This document shows, piece by piece, positions 1-6,889 of a stretch of DNA of 33,582 bases. Below the pieces are notes generated by a model, which had not been told where the DNA came from, did not search any database, and was given only the letters and a program-made list of their open reading frames with translations. The DNA comes from Pirellulales bacterium. GTDB taxonomy: Bacteria; Planctomycetota; Planctomycetia; Pirellulales; JAEUIK01. The position numbers and the translations under genes were made by a program. The DNA is taken from NCBI GenBank assembly GCA_019694455.1, contig JAIBBY010000052.1:1-33582 (forward strand), in the 5' to 3' direction. Positions within the stretch are counted from its first letter, which is position 1. Each line of letters opens with the position of its first letter.

Positions 1-1
1 G

Positions 2-664
2 ATGCTGCCCGACATCATCCGCCGCGGGCGCGACCCGTCGGTCGGCATCACCGTCAGCGGCGCCGTCATCAGGCGGCGGATCACCGCGGCCGGCGCCTCG
101 CCAGACGACTGCCTGGCCGCCATGGCGCCCAGCATCGCCACCATCCACGAATGTCTGGGTGACATCGTCTATGGCGAGGAAGAGGACGAACTCGAACACG
201 CCGTCCATCGCCTGCTGGCCCAAAAGCGATTGACGCTCGCCAGCGCCGAATGGGGCACTGGCGGCCTGATCGCCCAGGAACTCAGCAGCTTGGACGAACC
301 ACAACAGCGATTCCTAGGCGGCGCCGTCTTGACCAGCGCCGCCGCAATCGAGTCCGCGCTCGTCGTCCCGTCCAGTTTCATTCAACAACACGGCGCCACC
401 AGCGGCGCGGCCTCCTCCGCCATGGCCGAGGCCGCGCGCGTGCAGTTCGGCGCCGACCTGGCCATCGCCGTCGGCGAATTGCCAGTGCAAAAAGTTGAAG
501 ACGCTCGCTCGCAGCGGGCGCACTTCGCCCTGGCCACACCGCACGGCGTCCTGGTCCGTTCGGCGCCACACGCAGGGCATCCCTCGATTCTGCAACAACG
601 CGCCGCGCGGCAGGCGCTGAACCTCGTGCGGTTGGCGCTACTGCGCGATTTGGCGATTGACTGA
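2..664 (+). CDS. cinA: CinA-like protein, C-terminal part (5' end outside window)
   Basis: The visible 220 residues match the end of the CinA family: first the tail of the MoaB/MogA-like nucleotide-binding half (PDIIRRGRDPSVGITVS), then a PncC-type domain from about residue 70 (LTLASAEWGTGGLIAQELS). In the family the C-terminal domain deamidates nicotinamide mononucleotide for NAD salvage, and the N-terminal part can act as an ADP-ribose pyrophosphatase. The reading frame is open to the left edge, so the ATG at base 2 is an internal methionine and the gene is truncated by the window. The usual AES-C-TGG motif of the PncC domain reads AEWGTGG here, so deamidase activity is doubtful. The family call is fairly sure; the activity is not. 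No clear terminator follows it. Confidence 0.8.
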   Translation: MLPDIIRRGRDPSVGITVSGAVIRRRITAAGASPDDCLAAMAPSIATIHECLGDIVYGEEEDELEHAVHRLLAQKRLTLASAEWGTGGLIAQELSSLDEPQQRFLGGAVLTSAAAIESALVVPSSFIQQHGATSGAASSAMAEAARVQFGADLAIAVGELPVQKVEDARSQRAHFALATPHGVLVRSAPHAGHPSILQQRAARQALNLVRLALLRDLAID

Positions 665-772
665 ATGGAACGTCTCTTGCGACATCGCGTTATGACCGTT
701 CGCATCTGCTAGCAATTCGCAACTCGCGTGTGATGCTGGCAAATTCGCCTTCAAGTTTCATCGTTTCTTCAT

Positions 773-802
773 TTGACGATTCCCCTGCCTCAGCGGTATG
801 CT
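773..802 (+). promoter_or_regulatory. Sigma70-type promoter with a dyad over the -10 box
   Basis: TTGACG (773-778), an 18-base spacer and TATGCT (797-802) form a good sigma70-like promoter. A perfect 7-bp inverted repeat (CCTCAGC at 788-794, GCTGAGG at 800-806) is centred on the -10 element and could be an operator. Predicted transcription starts near 809 and would run into the terminator at 858-897. Confidence 0.5.
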
Positions 803-808
803 GAGGTC

Positions 809-897
809 AGTCCAAGAGAGCCCACGATTGCGGCTTTCGGTTCGAAACGGCTAAGACAGCCCTGTTGTCGCCAATTCGCGATGACCGGGCTTTTTTT
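809..897 (+). ncRNA. Candidate small RNA or attenuated leader upstream of the BON gene
   Basis: A transcript from the promoter at 773-802 would be about 90 nt long and would end at a strong intrinsic terminator. It contains a first hairpin (GAGAGCC pairing with GGCTTTC, one G-U pair, about 816-838) and a short palindrome GTTCGAAAC before the terminator stem. It resembles no riboswitch class I can name. Either it is a free-standing small RNA, or it is a leader whose terminator limits transcription into the BON gene that begins 55 bases further on. Inference from promoter plus terminator only. Confidence 0.35.
858..897 (+). terminator. Intrinsic terminator upstream of the BON gene
   Basis: The arms AGCCCTGTTGTCGC (858-871) and GCGATGACCGGGCT (878-891) pair over 14 positions with one mismatch and two G-U pairs around the loop CAATTC. 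A run of seven T (891-897) follows directly. This is a textbook factor-independent terminator. Its position argues against a TTG at 865 being the start of the next gene, since that codon lies inside the stem. Confidence 0.75.
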
Positions 898-951
898 ATT
901 GAAATTGGAGTTACAGTCAGCATTATTCAAGCATTGAAGGGCGGAACCACA

Positions 952-1257
952 GTGACGGAGCTACTTCTAGAAGACCGAGCGGCCTTGGATACGGCCCACA
1001 TCTGCGATGCCGAGACCCTGGTGATCGCTGGCGATCATGATCTGGAACGGCGCGTGCTGAATTTTCTCATTAGTCGGCAAGTACCGTGCGCTCATCAAAT
1101 CGACATCTCGGCGAGTGGTGGCGAAGTCACCCTCCGCGGACGAGTCGCCTCGTACTACCACAAACAATTGTGCGTTCACTGCGCGCAGCGAGTCGCAGGC
1201 GTCATTCGTGTCGTCGACCAGATTCGCGTAAAGTCTCGACCCGCGCGCGTTGGCTAG
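952..1257 (+). CDS. Small BON-domain protein, cytoplasmic
   Basis: The product is 101 residues. Its C-terminal two thirds follow the BON pattern: a helix (ERRVLNFLISRQ), strands (IDISASGGEVTLRGRVASYYHKQ), a helix (CVHCAQRVAGV) and a final strand (IRVVDQIRV). BON domains bind phospholipids or other hydrophobic ligands, mostly in the periplasm. This one has no signal peptide, so a cytoplasmic role is likely. I chose the GTG at 952 because GAAGGG lies ten bases upstream; a TTG at 865 in the same frame falls inside a terminator stem. Three or four cysteines, including a CVHC pair, are unusual for BON domains and could bind a metal or be redox-active. It stands alone, convergent with the downstream thioredoxin gene. 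Confidence 0.7.
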   Translation: MTELLLEDRAALDTAHICDAETLVIAGDHDLERRVLNFLISRQVPCAHQIDISASGGEVTLRGRVASYYHKQLCVHCAQRVAGVIRVVDQIRVKSRPARVG

Positions 1258-1340
1258 AGCACTCAGCGCCGTGTTAATCACGCTGCGGCACAGCAAACAA
1301 TCGGCCGTCACGCAGATTGCTGCGGAAGCGCCGTGTCAAC

Positions 1341-1383
1341 CCAAACGGCCACCGGCGCAATTCGTGCGCCGGTGGCCGTTTGG
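1341..1383. terminator. Perfect 19-bp inverted repeat between convergent genes
   Basis: CCAAACGGCCACCGGCGCA (1341-1359) is repeated exactly in inverted form at 1365-1383, with a five-base loop. It lies between the ends of the BON gene and the minus-strand thioredoxin gene. No long T run follows on either strand, but the very stable stem and its convergent position suggest a bidirectional terminator or transcript-end stabiliser. Confidence 0.6.
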
Positions 1384-1424
1384 CAATGCGTCGAGCCAGT
1401 GATCTGGCGGCTAACTTGACGCCG

Positions 1425-2822
1425 CTACTTTGGCGACTTCTTGATCTTCAGTTTGGCCTTCGGCTTTGCGCCGGTCTCCTCGGGCGCCGGCTCGGAACCT
1501 TCTTCCGCAGCCGTCTCATCAGCCGCCGGCTTCTTGCTTTCCGCGGCCAAATCCTTGCCGTCCACCAGCGCCGTCAACTCCTCGGTGAGCTTTTCTTCCA
1601 GATTGGCCGACAGTCCCACATGCACAACCTGCACACGGCCATCCTTGCCAATGATCACCGTTTGCGGAATTGCGTTCGCCAGATACTTTTGCGCCACCTC
1701 GCCCCCTTTGTCGAGCGCGACCGCTAGCTCCAGCTTTTCCGCGTCCAGAAACTCCTTGATCTTCTCCGGCTCCTCATCGATGTTCACGGCATAGAACACC
1801 ACCCCCTTGTCGGCGAACGCCTTGGCCACCTTGTTGATGATCGGCATCGCCTCGCGACAAGGACCGCACCAGGTCGCCCAGAAGTCCAGTATTACCACGT
1901 TCTTGTTCTTTTGCTCCGCGGCGCTCGCCGTGCCGCCATCGAGCGTCGCCATTTCAAAATCGGGCGCCGGCTCCCCCACCAGCTTCTGCGCGTCGGGCTG
2001 CGCGCGCTGCCCGAACATCTCCATCAAGCTGTCCACTTTCTCGGCGTCGGCCGGCGGCGTAAAGGCAAAGCTCTCGGCGTCGAACTTGGGCTGAATGTTC
2101 CAGTCGGTGAAGGTGACCACATTTTCCACCTTCATTTGCGGCGCCGCGCCCCCCCGGTTCATCTTGGCCAACGCCTTCTCCAGGTTCGGCACGAATTTGA
2201 GCGGCAACGGCTCCTTGCCCGCCGCGATCCACAACTCCCAGTCGAGTTGCTCGCTTTGCGCCTTCAGGTGATGCGCCGGCTTGTCATCGAGCTTGACCTC
2301 GCCGACGTATTCCAGCGTTGTCACCTTTTCAAGCAGCTTGCCGACCGGATCATCCACAAAGAAGGTCTGTGTGATCGCCGACGCGTTGCCCGCCGAGGTG
2401 ATGCCCGCAATCACCGGGTTTTCGAACAGCGCCGTCAGGTCGACCGGCGATTCTTCCACGACATACTTGTTCACGGGCTGAATGAACGTGGTCAGTTCTT
2501 CGCCATTCGCCGCGATGGTCACGCCGCCGCCCGGTTGGCTGCTGCCGACCTGGATGAAGATCTTGTTGGGGCGCTCGACCCGCAGTTCCTGCGAAAAAGT
2601 AATATCTTGCTTCTGCCCTTGCGCCTCGACGTGCAGATTGCCTTTCGCTAACAGCGAGAACGATTTCAAGTCGTGAATGAACTTGCCGAACTGCTCGACG
2701 ACTTGCTTGGCCTGGGGAGCGATGTCGCCGCCGTCTCCCTCCTCCGCCCCCCGCGCGGCGCCCAAGCTGCCGACCAACATCGCCAAAACTGCCACCAGCC
2801 AATGTCGCTGACAACCGAACAT
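1425..2822 (-). CDS. Secreted DUF2092-thioredoxin (TlpA-like) fusion protein
   Basis: The protein is 465 residues. A signal peptide (LVAVLAMLVGSLGAARGAEE) is followed by a region of about 240 residues resembling DUF2092, a LolA-like lipoprotein-carrier fold. A TlpA/ResA-type thioredoxin domain follows (GEPAPDFEMATLDG, then DFWATWCGPC with Cys319 and Cys322, and the cis-proline segment NAIPQT). The tail is Ala/Glu/Lys-rich. TlpA-type domains reduce or isomerise disulfides of exported proteins; a LolA-like fold binds lipid or lipoprotein. The start at 2822 has GGGAGAG six bases upstream; further upstream in-frame methionines lack this. A plausible -10 (TACAAT, 2891-2886) precedes it. It is divergent from a second thioredoxin gene. 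Domain calls are good; the partner is unknown. Confidence 0.8.
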   Translation of the reverse strand: MFGCQRHWLVAVLAMLVGSLGAARGAEEGDGGDIAPQAKQVVEQFGKFIHDLKSFSLLAKGNLHVEAQGQKQDITFSQELRVERPNKIFIQVGSSQPGGGVTIAANGEELTTFIQPVNKYVVEESPVDLTALFENPVIAGITSAGNASAITQTFFVDDPVGKLLEKVTTLEYVGEVKLDDKPAHHLKAQSEQLDWELWIAAGKEPLPLKFVPNLEKALAKMNRGGAAPQMKVENVVTFTDWNIQPKFDAESFAFTPPADAEKVDSLMEMFGQRAQPDAQKLVGEPAPDFEMATLDGGTASAAEQKNKNVVILDFWATWCGPCREAMPIINKVAKAFADKGVVFYAVNIDEEPEKIKEFLDAEKLELAVALDKGGEVAQKYLANAIPQTVIIGKDGRVQVVHVGLSANLEEKLTEELTALVDGKDLAAESKKPAADETAAEEGSEPAPEETGAKPKAKLKIKKSPK

Positions 2823-3107
2823 AGCAATCTCTCCCAAGAAGCGCGAATTGAGCGCAATCATCGAAACTCGTAGCAAAGTCGCCGAATTGTAGGGGTCAGC
2901 CCACCACCAAGCTAGACACCCCCCTCGGGGAGCCCACCATGCCGTTCGAGCAATTTTGCTTGTCGTCATGCGCGCTCATGCGATAATCGGGCCATCGTCG
3001 CGCCCCATAGAGGCAGATGCGGCAACTATCAACTCGGCGCCGCCGGCTTACAATTCCGGCGTTTGTCCCCACCGACAAGACACCTCCAACTCAAGCGAGA
3101 AACCCCG
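2823..3107. promoter_or_regulatory. Divergent promoter region of the two thioredoxin genes
   Basis: This 285-base spacer serves both flanking genes. On the minus strand TACAATTCGGCG begins at 2891; on the plus strand TACAATTCCGGCG begins at 3049. Both look like -10 elements in the same sequence setting, although I find no strong -35 for either. A further plus-strand candidate is TTGTCG (2960-2965), 16 bases, then GATAAT (2982-2987). The shared motif suggests the two genes may be expressed together. Confidence 0.4.
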
Positions 3108-4409
3108 ATGACAAAATGGAATGCATCACGCTGGCTATTGGCGCTGTTGATCGCCGGAGTGGGCGGCTTGGCCGCCAATATTAGCCGGGCCGACGACGAA
3201 CCCAAAAAAGATGCGGCGGCCACGAGCGAACCAGCCACGGACCAGGAAAAGCCAGCCGAGCCTGACGCGGACGACAAAAACGAAGCGGAAAACCCCTATC
3301 TAGTCAAAGACGGTTCGCCCGCAGAACTGATGGACGCGATCGCCCAGTTACGCGAACAAGAAAACAAGCCCCAGGGCGCCAATCGCGACGAGCGGGTGGC
3401 CAACTTCGTCAACCTTCAAGAGGCCATTATCGACGCCGCCGAGCGCGTGCTGGCGGCCGAAGTCGAAGAAGATGTGGCGGCCAAGGCTCTGGCCGAACAA
3501 TTGATCTCCCTGGCGTACCAACAACGACTCAAGCAACAAGACGCCAAGCAGCGTTTGCTCCGCGTGATTCAAGAGCGACTCAAGGACAAGCGGCCCAAAG
3601 TCGCTGCCGAAGCGCGCCGCGCCAACGCGAGCGAACAGGTTGATCACCTGGCCGATCTCGATGCCCAGCAGCGCGAAGCGGTCGTCGCCGATCTCAAAGA
3701 GTACTTTACCACCAAAGAACCCTCCCAAGACGCGCTTATGGCCGCGCTTGATATTGGCCGCAAACTCGAACGCGCCGATGGCAAGCTGGCCGCCGGTCTG
3801 TATCGAGACTTGTCCGGGGTGTTCGCCAAGAGCGATGTGCCGCGCGTGCGCGAGTACGCCGCCAAGATGGAAGGCATGGCTCGCCGGCTCGAACTGCCAG
3901 GACAGTTCATGCCGATCGATGGCAAGTCAGTCGATGGCAAGGACTTCGATTGGTCCGCGTATCGCGGCAAAGTCGTGCTGGTCGACTTTTGGGCCACCTG
4001 GTGCGGACCTTGCCTGCGCGAATTGCCAAACGTCAAGAAGCAGTACGAGCTGTATCACGATCGCGGTTTCGATGTGGTCGGGGTCAGCCTCGATGAAGAT
4101 CGCGCCAAGCTCGAGGAGTTTCTTGGCAAGGAGCAACTTCCCTGGACCACGCTCTTCAGCGACGACGAGGCCGCGACCGGCTGGGATCACCCCATGGCCA
4201 ATCATTACGGCGTCACGGCGATCCCCGCCGTGTTCCTGGTCGACAAAGATGGCAAAGTGGTGACGATGAAGGCGCGCGGCGAAGCCCTGGGCGAAGAGCT
4301 AGCCAAGCTGCTCGGACCCGTGGAAGAACCACCAGCCACGGAAGAGGCCAACGACGAGGCGCCCCAACCGGCCAAACCAGACAAAAACGAAGCAGCCGCC
4401 GAGAAATAG
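3108..4409 (+). CDS. Secreted TlpA-like thioredoxin with helical N-terminal domain
   Basis: The protein is 433 residues. A signal peptide (WLLALLIAGVGGLAANISRA) leads to an acidic linker of about 40 residues. An all-helical, glutamine- and charge-rich region (about 60-260) contains possible coiled coil. A TlpA/ResA-type thioredoxin domain follows with GQFMPIDGKSVDGK, DFWATWCGPC (Cys299, Cys302) and the cis-proline segment TAIPAVFLVDKDG. The tail is Pro/Glu/Ala-rich. The ATG at 3108 is chosen because the signal peptide begins there. It probably acts as a thiol-disulfide oxidoreductase outside the cytoplasmic membrane. It shares fold and active site with the divergent neighbour, but its N-terminal domain is unrelated. 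The helical domain is unassigned. Confidence 0.8.
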   Translation: MTKWNASRWLLALLIAGVGGLAANISRADDEPKKDAAATSEPATDQEKPAEPDADDKNEAENPYLVKDGSPAELMDAIAQLREQENKPQGANRDERVANFVNLQEAIIDAAERVLAAEVEEDVAAKALAEQLISLAYQQRLKQQDAKQRLLRVIQERLKDKRPKVAAEARRANASEQVDHLADLDAQQREAVVADLKEYFTTKEPSQDALMAALDIGRKLERADGKLAAGLYRDLSGVFAKSDVPRVREYAAKMEGMARRLELPGQFMPIDGKSVDGKDFDWSAYRGKVVLVDFWATWCGPCLRELPNVKKQYELYHDRGFDVVGVSLDEDRAKLEEFLGKEQLPWTTLFSDDEAATGWDHPMANHYGVTAIPAVFLVDKDGKVVTMKARGEALGEELAKLLGPVEEPPATEEANDEAPQPAKPDKNEAAAEK

Positions 4410-4459
4410 CGCCCGATCAGCGCGTTGCCAAGACAAGCAACGCCCGACACCGTCCGTAA

Positions 4460-4489
4460 TTGGACGGCCTGCCGCATCGCGCGCACAAT
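4460..4489 (+). promoter_or_regulatory. Promoter of the CHAD gene, probably leaderless
   Basis: TTGGAC (4460-4465), an 18-base spacer and CACAAT (4484-4489) stand only six bases before the ATG at 4496. Transcription would begin at or next to the start codon, giving a leaderless mRNA. There is no Shine-Dalgarno sequence. Confidence 0.45.
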
Positions 4490-4495
4490 GCCTGC

Positions 4496-5449
4496 ATGGG
4501 AAAATGGATCGATCATGTCGACCCGACCGAGCCGGTCAGCCGTCTCGCCACGCGCGCCTTGTCGCTGCGGTTGCACGACGTTTGGCTGCATTTGCGACTG
4601 GCGGCCGAAGAAGCGCAGTGGGACCAAAACCACGTGCATCGCCTGAGAGTCGCCACGCGGCGGGCCAGCGCGGCGCTACGGCTCTTTAAGCCGCTCGCTC
4701 CCCACAGGCGGCGCCGCCAGATGCGCATCTGGTTGCGCCAGGCGCGCCAAGCCGCTGGCGACGCTCGCGATCTTGACGTGCTCTCCGGCTCAGTCCGCAA
4801 ACTACCAATCGACCTCGCCGCGGCGCAGATCGTGCTCGCCGAAATCGAGGAGCGGCGCCGCCGGGCGCAACCCCCCATGCAAGCGGTCTACTCCCATCTG
4901 CGCGCCAAGAACTTCGAACGCAAGGTCGACAAACTGGTCTCCCGCACGCGCTGGCGATCGACTGGCAAATGCGCCGCCGAACCGACGGTCGCCCAATCCG
5001 CCCGGCAAAGGCTCCCCTCGTTCATCAACGACATGGTCGCCGCGGCGCGTGCCGACTTAAAGGCGCTCGACTCCCTGCACGCGTTTCGCATCGCCGGCAA
5101 GCGGCTGCGCTACGCGCTGGAGATTTTTGGCGCCGCCATCGAACCGGACGTTCGCAAAGTCGCCTATCGGCGTCTGGTCGAGTTGCAAGATCGGTTGGGC
5201 GCGGTCAACGATTCGCACACGGCGGCCATGCGCATCGAGCAGTGGCCCAACTCCGGCCCTGGCGCGCAGCAATCGGCGTTCCTTGCCGCGCATGCCGCTT
5301 TCGTTGCCGACCGCGATCGCGACCAGCGTCTGTTCGTCGAGTCCTTCGATTCGCAAACGGCGCTCGATTGGATCGCGCCGCTTGTCGCGGCCCTGGCGTG
5401 CCCCGCCGAGAACACCGCATCGATCCCGCGCGCCGACGAAGTCGCTTGA
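4496..5449 (+). CDS. CHAD domain protein
   Basis: The 317-residue product is a CHAD domain: helical, basic and histidine-containing, with two halves carrying the typical motifs VHRLRVATRRASAALRLF (about 47-64) and LHAFRIAGKRLRYALEIF. The conserved His, Arg and Lys line a basic groove that binds polyphosphate, and CHAD proteins can localise to polyphosphate granules. No CYTH (triphosphatase) domain is fused or adjacent, although the two are often found together. There is no signal peptide, so it is cytoplasmic. The start at 4496 fits both the domain and the promoter just upstream; an in-frame ATG at 4460 overlaps the -35 box. An SDR gene follows 65 bases downstream. Confidence 0.8.
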   Translation: MGKWIDHVDPTEPVSRLATRALSLRLHDVWLHLRLAAEEAQWDQNHVHRLRVATRRASAALRLFKPLAPHRRRRQMRIWLRQARQAAGDARDLDVLSGSVRKLPIDLAAAQIVLAEIEERRRRAQPPMQAVYSHLRAKNFERKVDKLVSRTRWRSTGKCAAEPTVAQSARQRLPSFINDMVAAARADLKALDSLHAFRIAGKRLRYALEIFGAAIEPDVRKVAYRRLVELQDRLGAVNDSHTAAMRIEQWPNSGPGAQQSAFLAAHAAFVADRDRDQRLFVESFDSQTALDWIAPLVAALACPAENTASIPRADEVA

Positions 5450-5514
5450 CTACTGCGCGCTGCGTTCGTTCGCTATAACTGCTGGCGAACTTCGACCCAC
5501 CCAGCGAGGCATCT

Positions 5515-6246
5515 GTGAAGCTGCAAGGAAAGACCGCCCTGATCACCGGCGGCGCCACCGGCATCGGTTACGCCATCACCGCCACGCTCTCCGCCGCAGG
5601 CTGCCGCACGGCTATCGCCGGCAGACGACAAGAAAAGCTCGACGCCGCGGTGCAAAGTCTCGCCGGCCAAGGCGCGGTCATTGCGCACACGGTCGACGTC
5701 TCCGATCGCGACAGCGTGGCCGCGCTATTTCGCTGGGCCCAAGAACAACTCGGACGCATCGATATCCTGGTCAACAACGCCGGCATCAACGTCCCACGTC
5801 GCTCCATGGCCGAACTCGATCCCGCCGACTGGGATCGCCTGCTCGCCATCAATGCCACCGGCACCTACAACTGCATCCGCCAGGCGCTGCCCGCCATGCG
5901 CGAGCGCCGCGACGGCCTGATCATCAATATCTCATCCATCTCGGGCAAGCGCGCCGGCATGCTTGGCGGCGTGGGCTACAACGCGTCGAAGTTCGCAATG
6001 ACCGCGCTGGCCACCTCGATCACGCAAGAAGAAGGGCGTAACGGCATCCGCGTCTGCTCCATCTTCCCCGGCGAAGTCGATACCCCGATCCTCGCCAATC
6101 GCCCCGTCCCGGTCAGCGCCGAGCGCCGAGCGGTGATCCTACAGCCACAAGACATCGCCGATGTGGCGCTGATGATCGCCTGCCTGCCCCCCAGAGCGCA
6201 TGTGCAAGAAGTGGTGATCAAGCCGACCGTACACGACTACGTGTAA
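5515..6246 (+). CDS. Short-chain dehydrogenase/reductase (SDR)
   Basis: The protein is 243 residues, a classical SDR. The nucleotide-binding motif is TGGATGIG (11-18), followed by NNAG (87-90), a catalytic serine in INISSISG (about 141-143), and Tyr155 with Lys159 in YNASK. GRRQE after the second strand (37-40) hints at NADP(H) rather than NAD. The substrate cannot be told; FabG-like and sugar or alcohol dehydrogenases share this layout. The GTG start at 5515 is supported by GAGG six bases upstream and by the standard SDR beginning. A possible -10 (TATAAC, 5474-5479) lies upstream. The gene runs convergent to the lipoprotein gene, ending 39 bases from it. Confidence 0.85.
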   Translation: MKLQGKTALITGGATGIGYAITATLSAAGCRTAIAGRRQEKLDAAVQSLAGQGAVIAHTVDVSDRDSVAALFRWAQEQLGRIDILVNNAGINVPRRSMAELDPADWDRLLAINATGTYNCIRQALPAMRERRDGLIINISSISGKRAGMLGGVGYNASKFAMTALATSITQEEGRNGIRVCSIFPGEVDTPILANRPVPVSAERRAVILQPQDIADVALMIACLPPRAHVQEVVIKPTVHDYV

Positions 6247-6285
6247 TCGGCGCGGCATCGTCGCGGCGGCGCGAGGATCGGCTGA

Positions 6286-6837
6286 CTATGACTGCGGTTC
6301 GGCGGGCGCATCGGCGGGTTCGTCCGCCGCGGGTTCTGCCGGCGCTTCCGCTGGGGGCGTTTCCGCGCTCTCGGTGGCCGGGGCATTGCCCTCTGCCGGA
6401 GCAGCTTCACTCTCGGCCGGCGGCGATGAGCTTTCTGTCGCGGCGCCGCCGCCAATATTCGGCACTCCCGGTATGCTGCCGCTGGTGAGCGGTTCGGCCG
6501 CGTTCTGCATCGCCTGTAGCGTCGATTCCATCGCCACTTTCAGTGGCTCCATCATCACCCCCAATAGCAGGCTCGGCCGCGCCACGCTCGTATCGGCGGC
6601 AGCCTCCGCCGCCGGCGGCGGGTCGGCAACGGGTTGTGGCTCTGCACTGGTCGATTCCGGTTCGGGCTTGGCGACGACCGGCGCCTCGGGCTCGGCAGGC
6701 GCTGCTGGCTCTGCCGGCGCCGACGCTTTGGCTTCCTCGGCTGGTGGCGCTGCCGCTGGCTCCGACTTTTGACCGCAGCCCACCGCGCCCCAAAGCATGA
6801 ACATGAGGGCCAGCGAAGTCACCATTCTTATCGACAT
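6286..6837 (-). CDS. Low-complexity Pro/Ala/Glu-rich lipoprotein
   Basis: The product is 183 residues. It starts with a hydrophobic signal (SLALMFMLWGAVGCGQKS) whose cysteine at 21 fits a lipobox (AVGC), so it is probably lipid-anchored. Almost everything after that is Ala, Pro and Glu, apart from a central stretch (about 85-130) that could form a helix (LLLGVMMEPLKVAMESTLQA). I recognise no domain. It may be an envelope spacer protein. It lies 52 bases downstream of serA on the same strand and could be co-transcribed. AGG seven bases before the ATG is a weak ribosome site. The existence of the gene is fairly sure because of the lipobox; the function is unknown. Confidence 0.6.
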   Translation of the reverse strand: MSIRMVTSLALMFMLWGAVGCGQKSEPAAAPPAEEAKASAPAEPAAPAEPEAPVVAKPEPESTSAEPQPVADPPPAAEAAADTSVARPSLLLGVMMEPLKVAMESTLQAMQNAAEPLTSGSIPGVPNIGGGAATESSSPPAESEAAPAEGNAPATESAETPPAEAPAEPAADEPADAPAEPQS

Positions 6838-6889
6838 GCGATTACCTGTTTTCTCGTTGGATGTTCTGCTTGCTCGGGCAGAGCGAAGC

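Noticed and set aside
798..854. An 18-codon open frame (ATG to TAA) ending four bases before the terminator, like a leader peptide
   Set aside because: Its ATG lies inside the predicted -10 box, so it would not be on the transcript, and it has no ribosome site or regulatory codon run.
865..951. A longer N-terminus for the BON protein from TTG at 865
   Set aside because: The codon is inside a terminator stem; a GTG at 952 has a good ribosome site.
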